From Peptostreptococcaceae bacterium (lineage in GTDB: Bacteria > Bacillota > Clostridia > Peptostreptococcales > Peptostreptococcaceae), in contig CABIZO010000003.1 in assembly GCA_902363255.1 (NCBI GenBank), forward strand, positions 186,001 to 250,000: a stretch of DNA of 64,000 nt, written 5' to 3'. Numbering within the stretch: the stretch's first letter is position 1; each line of letters opens with the position of its first letter. Position numbers and translations under genes: made by a program. Shown here piece by piece: positions 1-9,200 of this stretch. The notes below the pieces were generated by a model. It was not told where the DNA came from, searched no databases, and saw only the letters and a program-made list of their open reading frames with translations.

Positions 1-769
1 CGTTTTCTTTTAAAGTAGGTATACTCAGTATTACCCCTTTTTTATTGTTATATATTTTACCAGTTACCATGTACAAGTCATTTAAGTTTTTTACATTTGA
101 TAGTTTAATTGCATTAGTTGTTTGTAATTTGTTATCATTTGAATAATTTAACATAGTTGCATACATTTCACCATTACTACTATCATAATTTAACATTAAA
201 ATATCTAACTTTAAATCATTATCGATAAGCCCTACTTTTATTTTCATCTGAGGATATCTTTTATAATCTTCTAACCATGTAGGTTTTACTTTAGATATTC
301 TTTTAACTTTATTATCTTTAATGCTATATACATTCATGGTTATTACTGACTTATTATTTATAAGTAATATAACCTCATCGCTTCCATCATTATTTAAATC
401 ATAAAAGTTTGCATATTCTATCTTTTCTCCTTCTTCAAGATAGCTATCTTCCATTGTATATCCATCATCATTTTTAGAAATAAGTACAAAGCCAACTTTA
501 TTTATTTTCAAATTTACATCTTGCCATTTTTGAAATGCAATTATGTTTGAATCTATTTCGTTTATTTGACCAACCTCACTTGAATTATCCGGTAAGACTA
601 ATGTAGTTCCATCTAATGATTTATTTACAAATGTATATAACTCATTATTTCCTTTATCATATATAACATTATCATCAAGTAGATTTTCTGGCAAATCATT
701 ACTTGTATCACAGCCTGTTGTCATTATACACATAACAAATACTAAAGCTGCTACTTTTAGTAACTTCAT
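1..769 (-). CDS. Putative lipoprotein, C-terminus cut off by window edge
   Basis: An open frame runs from an ATG at 769 to the window edge (256 codons, no stop seen). A GGAGGG ribosome binding site lies at 775-780. The N-terminus is a lipoprotein signal: Lys at 2 and 5, a hydrophobic stretch, then MTTGC with the lipidation Cys at about residue 20, so it should sit on the outer face of the membrane. A DLNNDGSDEV segment near residue 115 resembles the Asp-rich calcium loops of FG-GAP/VCBS-type beta-propeller repeats, and the rest is Asn/Asp/Lys-rich with alternating hydrophobic strands. I cannot assign a function. It is followed 10 bases upstream by the end of the HD-domain gene, so the two may be co-transcribed. 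Confidence 0.7.
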   Translation of the reverse strand, partial: MKLLKVAALVFVMCIMTTGCDTSNDLPENLLDDNVIYDKGNNELYTFVNKSLDGTTLVLPDNSSEVGQINEIDSNIIAFQKWQDVNLKINKVGFVLISKNDDGYTMEDSYLEEGEKIEYANFYDLNNDGSDEVILLINNKSVITMNVYSIKDNKVKRISKVKPTWLEDYKRYPQMKIKVGLIDNDLKLDILMLNYDSSNGEMYATMLNYSNDNKLQTTNAIKLSNVKNLNDLYMVTGKIYNNKKGVILSIPTLKEN

Positions 770-779
770 ATATTCCCTC

Positions 780-1403
780 CTATTTATATTTGTCTGCAAA
801 GAAGTTCTTAAAATTATTTATTCTTTTTTCTTCTTGTTTTATCTTTTCATCACATAAATTTGATCTTCCTAGTCTATCAGCTAGTGAAAGTAAACTTATC
901 TCATTATAATCAGAATCATTTATAATTTCTTTTTCTTTGAAATAAGGTAATTTTTTATCGTAAAATAATGGCTGCATATGATGTTTAACCAACACACATA
1001 CATCATTTATAAATTTCTCATCCTCTATAACTTGATGCAAAAATTGTCTAGATAATATTTCACCTTGTAAATCATGTCCATATGCTGTTATTTTACCTTT
1101 TCTTTCCCTTGTTGTTGTTAATTTTCCTAAATCATGTAATAAAGCTGCCCACATAAAAACTCTTTCATCCTTCGATTGCTTTTTATATTTGCTTGCTTTA
1201 TCAATTACTAACAAAGTATGATTTAATACGTTTCCTTCAGGATGATGAACTAAATTTTGTTCTATATCTTCCAAATTTTTAATTTTTATAAAAGGTTTTT
1301 GATCAAATTCTCCTTTGTCAATTAACTCTCTAATTTCTACAGATGGTTTACTACTATGAAGTAGTATATCATCTACCTTTAAAAATAGCTCTTTACAAGT
1401 CAT
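780..1403 (-). CDS. HD-domain metal-dependent hydrolase
   Basis: A 207-residue HD-superfamily protein. The metal-binding pattern is visible: His at 62 (NHTLL), the HD pair at 90-91 (LLHDLGK), His at 110 (GHD) and a HH pair at about 141-142. The segment before it (PEGNVLNHTLL) matches the HD domain found at the C-terminus of some CCA-adding enzymes, so a nucleotide or RNA phosphohydrolase is plausible; the substrate is not known. An in-frame ATG at 1493 would add 30 residues, but nothing there resembles a ribosome binding site; the ATG at 1403 is preceded by AGAAAGAG and starts where family similarity starts, so I chose it. Confidence 0.75.
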   Translation of the reverse strand: MTCKELFLKVDDILLHSSKPSVEIRELIDKGEFDQKPFIKIKNLEDIEQNLVHHPEGNVLNHTLLVIDKASKYKKQSKDERVFMWAALLHDLGKLTTTRERKGKITAYGHDLQGEILSRQFLHQVIEDEKFINDVCVLVKHHMQPLFYDKKLPYFKEKEIINDSDYNEISLLSLADRLGRSNLCDEKIKQEEKRINNFKNFFADKYK

Positions 1404-1572
1404 CCTAATCACTCTTTCTATTTTATTATAATACATGAAATTTTTCAAAATAAAAGATTCCTTCATTAAGTAAATCTTATTATATTCTAACATATTATTG
1501 TAATTTTATTTATACTTTCTTTTTATCTTAAGATTTCTTATTATTATCTATTATGTATTTATAACAAAAAAA

Positions 1573-1630
1573 TATAAAGCTAAATCTAAAGGTATATAAT
1601 AAAAAATATATCTTTAAGATTTAGCTTTTC
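1573..1630 (-). terminator. Intrinsic terminator, minus strand
   Basis: Inverted arms with AAAGCTAAATCT at 1576 and its complement AGATTTAGCTTT ending at 1628, extended through A/T-rich pairs. A T-rich tail follows on the minus strand. It terminates the Lys-rich gene at 1642. Confidence 0.7.
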
Positions 1631-1641
1631 CAATCTTTTAT

Positions 1642-2421
1642 TTAGTTTTTAGGAAATTTATCATCTGACCAAATTATATCTTCAAATTTATGTTCGCTTA
1701 CTCTTTCTTCCTCAGCTTCAGCTTGATGACTTTGATCCATAAGTTCTTCATCTTCTTCTATATTTCTAAAAATACTACCTTCCACTATCTCCTCATCATC
1801 ATTTAACTCTTCTACTTCTTCAATCTCTACATTTTCTATATTTTCTACTGACTTAGTATTTATTTCCTCTTCTTTTCTTTCTCTTCTTGATTTTTTAGTT
1901 GTTTTATTAGTTTTATCTTCTTTAGTTGCCTTATTAGATTTTTTTGATGTTTTTTTACTTGATTTTTTTGTATTTTCTTCACTTGGTTGGTTTTTAGATT
2001 TCTTCTTTGATGATTTTTGTGATTGCTTTTGAGTTTTTTTGCTCTTTGAAGGTTTTGTTGATTTGTTATCTTTAGGTTTTGCTTCAACTTCCGGTGTATC
2101 TTTTTTACTATCTACATCTATAATTTCTTTTGGATCATCATTATGATTTTTATGTTTTTTATTTAAAGTTTTTCCTTGATTATTTTTATCTTCATTAGAA
2201 GTAGATTTCTTCTTAGTTCCTAAATTTAAATTAATTGTTTTCTTTTTCTTAGTCTTTCTAATTGGCTCTTCTTGTACATTATCTTCATTACTAGATTTAT
2301 TATCATCTACTAAATCATTTAATATTACTTCGTTATAATCTTCTACATAAGAAGTTTTCTTTGCGTTTTTATGTTCTTTGTGTTTTGCATTTCTTCTAAG
2401 GTTATTTTTTGTTCTAAACAA
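1642..2421 (-). CDS. Lys/Ser-rich, probably disordered protein of unknown function
   Basis: A 259-residue protein of strikingly biased composition: about residues 1-170 are Lys/Ser/Asn/Thr-rich and basic (runs such as KTKKKK, KSSKKTSKKS), and about residues 180-245 are Glu/Asp-rich. No signal peptide, membrane segment or known domain is visible. Such a basic arm followed by an acidic tail suggests an intrinsically disordered nucleic-acid-binding protein or chaperone-like polyampholyte; this is inference. The start is a TTG at 2421 with an unusually strong AAGGGGGTG site 5 bases upstream. A second open frame inside it at 1860-2087 is a shadow of the low-complexity coding. It is followed by its own terminator, separating it from the HD gene. 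Confidence 0.65.
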   Translation of the reverse strand: MFRTKNNLRRNAKHKEHKNAKKTSYVEDYNEVILNDLVDDNKSSNEDNVQEEPIRKTKKKKTINLNLGTKKKSTSNEDKNNQGKTLNKKHKNHNDDPKEIIDVDSKKDTPEVEAKPKDNKSTKPSKSKKTQKQSQKSSKKKSKNQPSEENTKKSSKKTSKKSNKATKEDKTNKTTKKSRRERKEEEINTKSVENIENVEIEEVEELNDDEEIVEGSIFRNIEEDEELMDQSHQAEAEEERVSEHKFEDIIWSDDKFPKN

Positions 2422-2430
2422 GTTTACACC

Positions 2431-2470
2431 CCCTTAAACCTACTTATACTATATATATTCAGTTTAAGGG
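2431..2470 (-). promoter_or_regulatory. Leader hairpin overlapping the ribosome binding site
   Basis: A perfect 9-bp inverted repeat (CCCTTAAAC at 2431-2439, GTTTAAGGG at 2462-2470). On the minus strand the 3' arm contains the first part of the AAGGGGGTG Shine-Dalgarno of the Lys-rich protein gene, so folding would hide it. Translational control is inference. If transcription starts inside the loop the hairpin would not form. Confidence 0.35.
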
Positions 2471-2491
2471 AATATATTTACTATTTATAAA

Positions 2492-3643
2492 TTATTTATT
2501 ATTTTTAGGTGGCTTTGGCCCTATATATTGATATAAATTACTTTTTAACATACCGTTATATAACTTTCTTCTTTTACTTGCTTCTTCTCCAAATTCATTT
2601 TCAAAATCTTCGTAAGAAGTAATTAAATAGTATGACCAATTTTTAAGTTTTCTAAATGTATATCCTAATTGTTTATAAAGCATTTTTACTGTATCTGCAT
2701 CTTCTAGTCTTTCTCCATAAGGAGGGTTAGTAACTATAAATCCATATTCTTCATCACTAGAAAACTGTGTAGCATCACCATATTTAAATTCTATATAATC
2801 AGCCACACCTGCTATTTCAGCATTCTCTCTAGCTATTTCTAGAGCTTCTTCATCTATATCATATCCATATATTTTGAACTCAACATCTTCATCCACTTGA
2901 GCATAAGCTTCTCTTCTTACATCCCACCAGATTTTTTTGTCCATAGTTCTCCATGATTCTGAAATGAACTCTCTATTAAGTCCTGGTGCCATATTTATTC
3001 CCTTCATAGCTGCTTCTATTAAAAGTGTCCCAGATCCACACATTGGGTCTACTAAAGTTCTACCTGGTCTCCAAGGAACAAGTTCCATTATAGCAGCAGC
3101 TAAAGTTTCTCTAATTGGAGCTTTATTTGCTCTTTCTCTATATCCTCTTTTATGAAGAGCTGTTCCAGATGTATCTATTGTTAGAGTTACCTTATCCTTG
3201 TGTATGAATACATATATAGGATATTTTTCCTTATCTTCTTTTAATAATCCTGTTTCTAAGTAACTTTTCTTTAAACTTTCAACCACAGCTTTTTTTACTA
3301 TAGATTGTATATCTGGTGTTGAATAAAGTTTTGATTTTATTGAAGATGCCTTTGATATAGGGAACTGTGCACCGAAAGGTATGTATTTTGCCCAGTTTAT
3401 TCTTTTTGTTCCTTCAAATAGTTCATCGAAACTTCTAGCTTCGAATTCTGCCACTTTAAGATGAACTCTTTCTGCACATCTTAAGTAAATATTTGACTTG
3501 GCTATACCATATTCATCAGTTTTATATGTAACTCTTCCATCTTCTGTTTTAATTATTTCATATCCTAGATTTTTTATTTCTCTAGCTAACATTTTTTCCA
3601 CACCAAAAAAACATGGTGATACTAAAGTATATTCTTTTTTCAT
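2492..3643 (-). CDS. ypsC: THUMP-domain 23S rRNA guanine N2-methyltransferase (YpsC/RlmL type)
   Basis: A 383-residue class I SAM-dependent methyltransferase. The N-terminal half (about 1-160) is the THUMP RNA-binding region. The methyltransferase half has the SAM-binding VDPMCGSGTLLIEAA near residue 190 and the catalytic TNPPYGERL near 307 (N-P-P-Y, typical of exocyclic amino group methylation). It lacks the RlmK domain of the longer E. coli RlmL, as is usual for the Firmicutes YpsC form. The position modified is inferred from the family. AGGAGGAAG precedes the ATG. LarE ends 15 bases upstream, so the two probably share a transcript. Confidence 0.9.
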   Translation of the reverse strand: MKKEYTLVSPCFFGVEKMLAREIKNLGYEIIKTEDGRVTYKTDEYGIAKSNIYLRCAERVHLKVAEFEARSFDELFEGTKRINWAKYIPFGAQFPISKASSIKSKLYSTPDIQSIVKKAVVESLKKSYLETGLLKEDKEKYPIYVFIHKDKVTLTIDTSGTALHKRGYRERANKAPIRETLAAAIMELVPWRPGRTLVDPMCGSGTLLIEAAMKGINMAPGLNREFISESWRTMDKKIWWDVRREAYAQVDEDVEFKIYGYDIDEEALEIARENAEIAGVADYIEFKYGDATQFSSDEEYGFIVTNPPYGERLEDADTVKMLYKQLGYTFRKLKNWSYYLITSYEDFENEFGEEASKRRKLYNGMLKSNLYQYIGPKPPKNNK

Positions 3644-3658
3644 TTCTTCCTCCTGTCA

Positions 3659-4459
3659 TTAGTTCATGCTTCCCATTTTATAACCATTTAAGTCTAAAGT
3701 AACGTATTTAAAACCTATTTCTTTAAATTTTAAATTTACTTTTTTTATCATTTCATCATTATAAAACTTACAAATTTCTTTTTTATCTACTTCTATTCTT
3801 GCTATATTATCGTGGACTCTTACTCTATACTGAGTGAAATTATTATCTTGTAGAAAATTTTCCCCTTCCTCAATCATTCTAAGTTTTTCTTTTGTTATCT
3901 TGTCACCTACTGGTATTCTAGTAGCTAAACAAGAAAAAGAAGGCTTTTTATATGTAGATACATTTAATTCTTTAGACAAGATTCTAATCTCTTCTTTAGT
4001 CAATTTAGCATTTTTTAGAGGACTTACAATATTTAATTCTTCTAAAGCCTTTAGTCCTGGTCTGTAATCATCCAAATCACTTAAATTAGTTCCATCAAGT
4101 ATATATTTAATATTATGTTCACTTGCTATTTCTTTTATTTTACTAAAAACAAATTTCTTACAGTGATAACATCTAAGAGATCCATTTTCTATAAAATCCG
4201 GCAAATCTAAATTTTCAATATTACATAAGATATGATTAACACCATATTCTTTTGCATAAGCTACAGCTTCTTCGATTTCCCTACTAGAATGCATCATAGC
4301 ACTAATAGTTATAGCAATAACATTGTCTCCTAGTGTATCTTTTGCCACTTTTAATAAAAAATTACTATCTACACCCCCAGAATATGCTATTGCTACTTTT
4401 TTCATTTGTTTCAAATCATTAATTAGTATATTTAATTTATCATTTAATATTTTATCCAT
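3659..4459 (-). CDS. larE: ATP-dependent sacrificial sulfur transferase LarE
   Basis: A 266-residue PP-loop ATPase with SGGVDS at about residues 27-32 and the family's CYHCKK segment in the middle. In characterised LarE, a cysteine sulfur is transferred to the nicotinic-acid-derived precursor of the nickel-pincer nucleotide cofactor of lactate racemase. LarB, LarC and LarA are not in this window, so the pathway partner is not shown here. An in-frame GTG at 4471 would add four residues, but it overlaps the GGTGGGG ribosome binding site of the ATG at 4459, which I prefer. Confidence 0.88.
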   Translation of the reverse strand: MDKILNDKLNILINDLKQMKKVAIAYSGGVDSNFLLKVAKDTLGDNVIAITISAMMHSSREIEEAVAYAKEYGVNHILCNIENLDLPDFIENGSLRCYHCKKFVFSKIKEIASEHNIKYILDGTNLSDLDDYRPGLKALEELNIVSPLKNAKLTKEEIRILSKELNVSTYKKPSFSCLATRIPVGDKITKEKLRMIEEGENFLQDNNFTQYRVRVHDNIARIEVDKKEICKFYNDEMIKKVNLKFKEIGFKYVTLDLNGYKMGSMN

Positions 4460-4557
4460 ATAATACCCCACCCACTTAAAATAATTTATCTACTCTAGTA
4501 TATATAAAGACTTTTAATAAATCAAATGTAAAATGATAATACATTTAGTATTTCTCT

Positions 4558-4584
4558 ATTAAAAAATGAGGTGAACCACCTCAT
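4558..4584 (-). terminator. Intrinsic terminator of alr
   Basis: Perfect 8-bp stem ATGAGGTG/CACCTCAT (4566-4584) with a 3-base loop. On the minus strand it is followed by TTTTTT. Confidence 0.85.
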
Positions 4585-4603
4585 CGTTTGTTTAAATCTA
4601 TTT

Positions 4604-5755
4604 TTATTTTAATAAGTAGTTAACACTATACTCTTTATCATTATCTTTATATACTCTTGTAACTCTTCTATTAATCATACATAAAACTTCATAGTTTATA
4701 GTTTCATTTCTTTTTGCACATTCCTCTGCACTAAGCTCTTTTATATCATTATCCATGACTATAACTTCATCACCTATTTCTATATCCATATCTAAAGGAG
4801 CCTTTACCATACATTGATCCATACAAATTCTACCTACCACATCTAATACTCTTCCTTTTATAGATACCTTAGGATTATGTTGATTTCTATTAAACCCATC
4901 TGCATATCCTATGGAAACTGTTACTATCTTACACTTTTCACTTGTTTTATAAACATGACCATAACTAATTCCCACATTTTCGTCTAATATCTTCACATTT
5001 GTTACAGCAGATTTTAATTTAAGGCAAGGCCTAAGACTTATATCCTTTTTTACTTCATCTGATGGATAATATCCATATAGTATGATACCTTGTCTTACCA
5101 TGTTAAATAAATCATTTTCTAAATCTAAGATTGCCGCACTGTTGGCCACATGTTTTATCGGTATATTAATATTTAAATTCTCTAAACTATCAATTACTTT
5201 TTTATATCTGCTTAGTTGAATTTTTGTTGTAGTTTTATCTTTTTCATCAGCCTTAGCAAAATGAGTATATATACCTTCTATATAAATATTATCTAGTTTA
5301 TTTATTTCTTTTATAGGTTCTATGGCATCTTCTGCTAAAAATCCTAGCCTAGACATTCCTGTGTCAAGTTTTATATGTACTCTTGTCTTTTTATTTAATT
5401 CTTTAGCTATTTCATTCACTGCTTTTGCATACTTTACATCATAAAGAGTAATAGCAATATCTTTTTGTATTGCTTCTTTTATCATTGATATATCTGTATA
5501 ACCTAAACAAAGTATAGGTAATTTAATATTATTGTTTTTCAGTTCCAATGCTTCTTCTATTCTCGCCACAGCAAAAAAATCAACTTTATTGTTTTGTAAA
5601 TACTTGGCAACTTCCACAGCTCCACATCCATATGCATTGGCCTTTACTACGCAACATACTTTCATATTTTCATCTAATCTTTTTTTTATTTCATTTAAGT
5701 TATATCCTATATTATTAAGATTAATTTCAACCCAAGCTCCTGATTTGATTATCAT
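4604..5755 (-). CDS. alr: Alanine racemase (first of two paralogues)
   Basis: A 383-residue fold-type III PLP enzyme converting L-alanine to D-alanine for peptidoglycan. The PLP lysine is in VVKANAYGCG (about residue 40), the substrate-binding MSRLGF and HVANSAA segments are present, and the C-terminal beta domain carries the catalytic-tyrosine region (ISYGHVYKTSE) and the MDQCM segment. GAGGAGG precedes the ATG, and it has its own promoter and terminator. It is the canonical racemase of the pair; the gene at 61281 differs at the ANSAA position. Confidence 0.93.
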   Translation of the reverse strand: MIIKSGAWVEINLNNIGYNLNEIKKRLDENMKVCCVVKANAYGCGAVEVAKYLQNNKVDFFAVARIEEALELKNNNIKLPILCLGYTDISMIKEAIQKDIAITLYDVKYAKAVNEIAKELNKKTRVHIKLDTGMSRLGFLAEDAIEPIKEINKLDNIYIEGIYTHFAKADEKDKTTTKIQLSRYKKVIDSLENLNINIPIKHVANSAAILDLENDLFNMVRQGIILYGYYPSDEVKKDISLRPCLKLKSAVTNVKILDENVGISYGHVYKTSEKCKIVTVSIGYADGFNRNQHNPKVSIKGRVLDVVGRICMDQCMVKAPLDMDIEIGDEVIVMDNDIKELSAEECAKRNETINYEVLCMINRRVTRVYKDNDKEYSVNYLLK

Positions 5756-5787
5756 CTTTACCTCCTCAAATCTTTTGACATGATTTT

Positions 5788-5816
5788 ATTATATAATCAC
5801 ACTTTTTTTTTTACAA
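5788..5816 (-). promoter_or_regulatory. Predicted promoter of alr
   Basis: Minus strand: -35 TTGTAA (5816-5811), 17-bp spacer containing a run of A, -10 TATAAT (5793-5788). It lies 33 bases ahead of the alr start. Confidence 0.6.
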
Positions 5817-6040
5817 TATTACAATAAATATAATATATATTCACACTTTCATACTTCATAGTTACATCAATAATTATATCTTATCAAAAGACTTACTATT
5901 CTATGATACATAAAATATATATTTTTAACAAATAATAGTTTATAAAGGATATAAGTCATAATTATATTTTTACTTTTTTTCCCATAATAAAATCTTATGA
6001 CTCCTTAAAAAATTATTATTATATGTGTAAAAAAAAAGTG

Positions 6041-6069
6041 TTGTTATCTTGATAATAAAATTATATAAT
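6041..6069 (+). promoter_or_regulatory. Predicted promoter of APC permease
   Basis: Plus strand: -35 TTGTTA (6041-6046), 17-bp spacer, -10 TATAAT (6064-6069). It gives an 85-base leader. The remainder of the 405-base gap 5756-6160 is A/T-rich and I see nothing else in it beyond this and the divergent alr promoter. Confidence 0.6.
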
Positions 6070-6160
6070 AGTAAAGTATTATTTTACGGATAAGCTTTTC
6101 AAATAAAAGCAGAAATAATCAACTTACTTAAAAATTAATATTGGAAAGGAAATCGTAATT

Positions 6161-7522
6161 ATGAGTCAAAAATTACAAAAAAACTTAGGACTTGCTGCTG
6201 CATTATCTACAGTTATAGGTATGGTAATCGGTGGTGGAGTATTCTTTAAACCACAAGCGGTTTATACATTAACAGGAGGAGCACCAGGGCTTGGAATGTT
6301 AGCTTGGGTTATAGCTGGTATACTTACTATAACTGCTGGTTTAACTGCTGCTGAAGTATCTGCTGCTATACCTAAAACTGGTGGTATGATGGTTTATATC
6401 GAAGAAATATATGGGAAAAAATTAGGTATGTTAACAGGTTGGATGCAATCAGTTTTATTCTTCCCTGCTACTATAGCTGCTATAGCAGTTATGTTTGGTA
6501 GTCAAACTGTTTTATTACTTGGATTAAATAAAAACCTTGTTATACCAATAACAGTTGGTACATTATTATTCATAAGTATATTAAATACATTTGGTTCTAA
6601 AACTTCAGGTATTATACAAACTGTATCTACTGTAGCTAAATTAGTTCCATTATTTATAATAATAGTATTTGGTTTCATCAAAGGTGGAGGAAACAATGCA
6701 ATAACTACTCCATTTGTTGCTGAAGGTGTATCTGCAGCTTCTGTAATAGGACAAGTATTAATAGCAATATTATTTGCTTATGATGGATGGATAAACGTTG
6801 GTGCTTTAGCTGGTGAAATGAAAAACCCAGGAAAAGATTTACCAAAAGCAATAGTTGGTGGTTTATCTGTAACTATGGCTGTTTATATAACTATAAACTT
6901 AGCTTATTTATGGGTATTACCTGCTGACCAAATCGCTCAATATGCTAACCCAGCTTCTGCAGTTGCTCAAGTAATATTCGGAGATATGGGTGGTAAAGTT
7001 GTTACTGTGGGTATATTAATATCAGTATTTGGATGTATAAATGGTTACTTATTAACTGGACCAAGAGTTCTTTATACTTTAGGACAACAAAAATCAGTTC
7101 CAGGATACAAAGCAATTGGTGCTTTAAATAAGAATGGTGTTCCTGCAAATGCTACATTAATAATGGGTGTTGTATCTTCATTATATGCATTATCTGGACA
7201 GTTCAACTTATTAAGTGACTTATCAATGTTCGCTGTATGGTCATTCTACGTATTAACTTTCATAGGTGTTATTATACTAAGAAATAAACAACCAGAATTA
7301 CACAGACCTTACAAAGTTCCTATGTATCCAATCATACCATTAATAGCAATAGCTGGTGGGTTATTCGTTGTATTAAACCAATTATTATTTGCTGGTATGA
7401 CTAATACTTTAGTATCACTTGGTGGTGTTGTAGTTACTTTAATAGGACTTCCTCTTTACAGCATAGCTCAAAAGCAAGCTGCTAAAGAAGAAAATAACAA
7501 TGATATAGACAAAATAGCATAA
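6161..7522 (+). CDS. APC-superfamily amino acid permease
   Basis: A 453-residue integral membrane protein with about 12 hydrophobic segments. The N-terminus has the APC signature: IGMVIGGGVFFKP in helix 1 (the substrate-carboxylate-binding glycine loop), then GGMMVYIEEIYG, and FAYDGWINVGALAGEMKNP in the middle. This pattern fits the LAT/SteT-like amino acid exchanger branch; the substrate cannot be read from sequence. GGAAAGGAAAT precedes the ATG. Codon use is noticeably more regular than in neighbours (many GCT/GGT), suggesting high expression. It stands alone as a plus-strand transcription unit with its own promoter and terminator. Confidence 0.85.
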   Translation: MSQKLQKNLGLAAALSTVIGMVIGGGVFFKPQAVYTLTGGAPGLGMLAWVIAGILTITAGLTAAEVSAAIPKTGGMMVYIEEIYGKKLGMLTGWMQSVLFFPATIAAIAVMFGSQTVLLLGLNKNLVIPITVGTLLFISILNTFGSKTSGIIQTVSTVAKLVPLFIIIVFGFIKGGGNNAITTPFVAEGVSAASVIGQVLIAILFAYDGWINVGALAGEMKNPGKDLPKAIVGGLSVTMAVYITINLAYLWVLPADQIAQYANPASAVAQVIFGDMGGKVVTVGILISVFGCINGYLLTGPRVLYTLGQQKSVPGYKAIGALNKNGVPANATLIMGVVSSLYALSGQFNLLSDLSMFAVWSFYVLTFIGVIILRNKQPELHRPYKVPMYPIIPLIAIAGGLFVVLNQLLFAGMTNTLVSLGGVVVTLIGLPLYSIAQKQAAKEENNNDIDKIA

Positions 7523-7534
7523 TAAAATAAATTT

Positions 7535-7573
7535 AAGAGTCTTCTTCATAATTAATGAAGAGGCTCTTTTTTT
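7535..7573 (+). terminator. Intrinsic terminator of APC permease
   Basis: AAGAGTC...TTCAT pairs with ATGAAGAGGCTCTT across a short loop, followed by a plus-strand T run (7567-7573). Confidence 0.8.
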
Positions 7574-7635
7574 ATATAAAAATAAACTATAATTTATAAA
7601 TAATTAAGTATTTTCATTATTATAAACTAATATAA

Positions 7636-7694
7636 AAAATAGCATGATAATTTTTATTTTTCTTAAATTCTTAAAAACATTATCATGCTATTTT
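7636..7694 (-). terminator. Intrinsic terminator of ABC operon
   Basis: Perfect arms AAAATAGCATGATAAT (7636) and ATTATCATGCTATTTT (7679-7694) flank an A/T-rich loop. The tail on the minus strand is only moderately T-rich. Confidence 0.6.
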
Positions 7695-7698
7695 AATA

Positions 7699-8340
7699 TT
7701 AAATTATTTCTTTTTTCTCATATAAAAATCTAGTTATAAAATATGATATAAATAATATAGCTATTGTAAATATACTAGCAAAAAGATTAATATTTAGCTC
7801 ATTTAGTTTATTCAACATATTTATCACCGTTTGAGCATCATTAACAGCTAAAGACGGAATCATTACTATAACCATAAAAATTAAAATCATGGCCATTCTA
7901 CCTTTTTTTATTCCGAAATATAGCAGTACTGGTATTAATACCGATACTAAAATAACTGCACTTATTATACCCGTATATAAGATTATCTTATAATCAATTC
8001 CAGTTAAATCGACTAAATTTATCTGTTTAGATATAAAAAATATTAAAGAACACAGAATTGTTGCTCCAACAATAGTTAATATACAGAACACATATCTAGA
8101 TATAACATATTCATTCTTTGTTACTGGCAAATGTGAAATCATATGATCTATCCCATATGAATCTTCATAAGCCATAGTTTGATATGCTATAACATAAGTT
8201 ATCATTCCCATTAACATTGTTGAAAAACCAGGATTGACTAAAGATGCAGCGCTAAATGCAACTACGATAAATAATGCCATCTTCTTTACTGAAAGAAAAT
8301 TATTAAAACTTAAGTTTACTAAATTAATTATATTTCTCAT
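7699..8340 (-). CDS. ABC transporter membrane subunit (ABC-2 type)
   Basis: A 213-residue protein with about six hydrophobic segments and a short charged N-terminus, compatible with ABC-2-type permeases encoded next to YtrB-like ATPases. Its ATG overlaps the stop of the ATPase gene (TAATG at 8342-8338), so translation is coupled. The transported substrate is unknown; homologous GntR-ABC cassettes in Firmicutes respond to cell-wall-acting peptides, which is family knowledge rather than evidence seen here. Confidence 0.8.
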   Translation of the reverse strand: MRNIINLVNLSFNNFLSVKKMALFIVVAFSAASLVNPGFSTMLMGMITYVIAYQTMAYEDSYGIDHMISHLPVTKNEYVISRYVFCILTIVGATILCSLIFFISKQINLVDLTGIDYKIILYTGIISAVILVSVLIPVLLYFGIKKGRMAMILIFMVIVMIPSLAVNDAQTVINMLNKLNELNINLFASIFTIAILFISYFITRFLYEKKEII

Positions 8341-9197
8341 TACTTATTCCCCCTTGTATAATAAGTTAATATATCTTCCAAATTAGGTTTATCATAAACC
8401 ACTTCTTCACCAAATAGTTCATAAGCTTTTTCTCTATTCTTAACTAACCCTTCAAATCCAAAACTATTCTTATTAACTGATATAAATATTTCCTCTGTAT
8501 CCTTTTGTAATAATTCATTTTTACCTTTTACTATAACATGATTTTGTAAAATATTATCTTTATCATCATCCAGAAAAATTTTTCCTTTATAGATAAATAC
8601 TAAATAATCTCCTATTTTATCTAAATCACTTGTTATATGAGTAGAGAAAAATACTGTAGCATTATCTTCTTCAATTCTTTCTTGTAACATTTCCAATACT
8701 TCATTTCTAACTAATGGGTCAAGATTTGCTGTTGGTTCATCCATTATTATTATTTTAGGTCTATGGGATAATGTCATTATTATTTCAAACTTCTTTTGTT
8801 GACCTTTAGATAATTCTTTATACACCTTATTTTCATTTAATTCAAATTCTTTAATGTATCTTTTATAAAGTTTTTCATCCCAGTTTTTATAAAATACAGA
8901 AAGAGATTTTTTTATTGATCTTAATTTTGATTCTTGTAAATATCCGTTAAATTCACTTACCACACCTAAATGCTCTTTTACAGATAAATCATCACCTTTA
9001 TACTCTTTACCAAATAACTTAATACTTCCATTGTCTTTTCTTAACATATTAAGTATTAATTTTATTGTAGTTGTTTTACCTGAACCATTCGGACCAATAA
9101 AACCTGTTACAAAACCTTCTGGTATTTTTAAATCTTCTATTTTCAAAGAAAAATTATCAAAATCTTTTCTTAAATTCTTAATCTCAATTGCATTCAT
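8340..9197 (-). CDS. ABC transporter ATP-binding protein
   Basis: A 285-residue ABC ATPase. Walker A is GPNGSGKTT at about residue 35, the signature is LSKGQQKK (one change from LSGGQ), Walker B is KIIIMDEPTANLDP at about residue 150, and the switch His is in FSTHITSD. The C-terminal 70 residues are the extension common in YtrB/BcrA-like exporters. A GAGGAGG site lies within the end of the gntR gene 3 bases upstream. Confidence 0.9.
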   Translation of the reverse strand: MNAIEIKNLRKDFDNFSLKIEDLKIPEGFVTGFIGPNGSGKTTTIKLILNMLRKDNGSIKLFGKEYKGDDLSVKEHLGVVSEFNGYLQESKLRSIKKSLSVFYKNWDEKLYKRYIKEFELNENKVYKELSKGQQKKFEIIMTLSHRPKIIIMDEPTANLDPLVRNEVLEMLQERIEEDNATVFFSTHITSDLDKIGDYLVFIYKGKIFLDDDKDNILQNHVIVKGKNELLQKDTEEIFISVNKNSFGFEGLVKNREKAYELFGEEVVYDKPNLEDILTYYTRGNK

Positions 9198-9200
9198 TTT

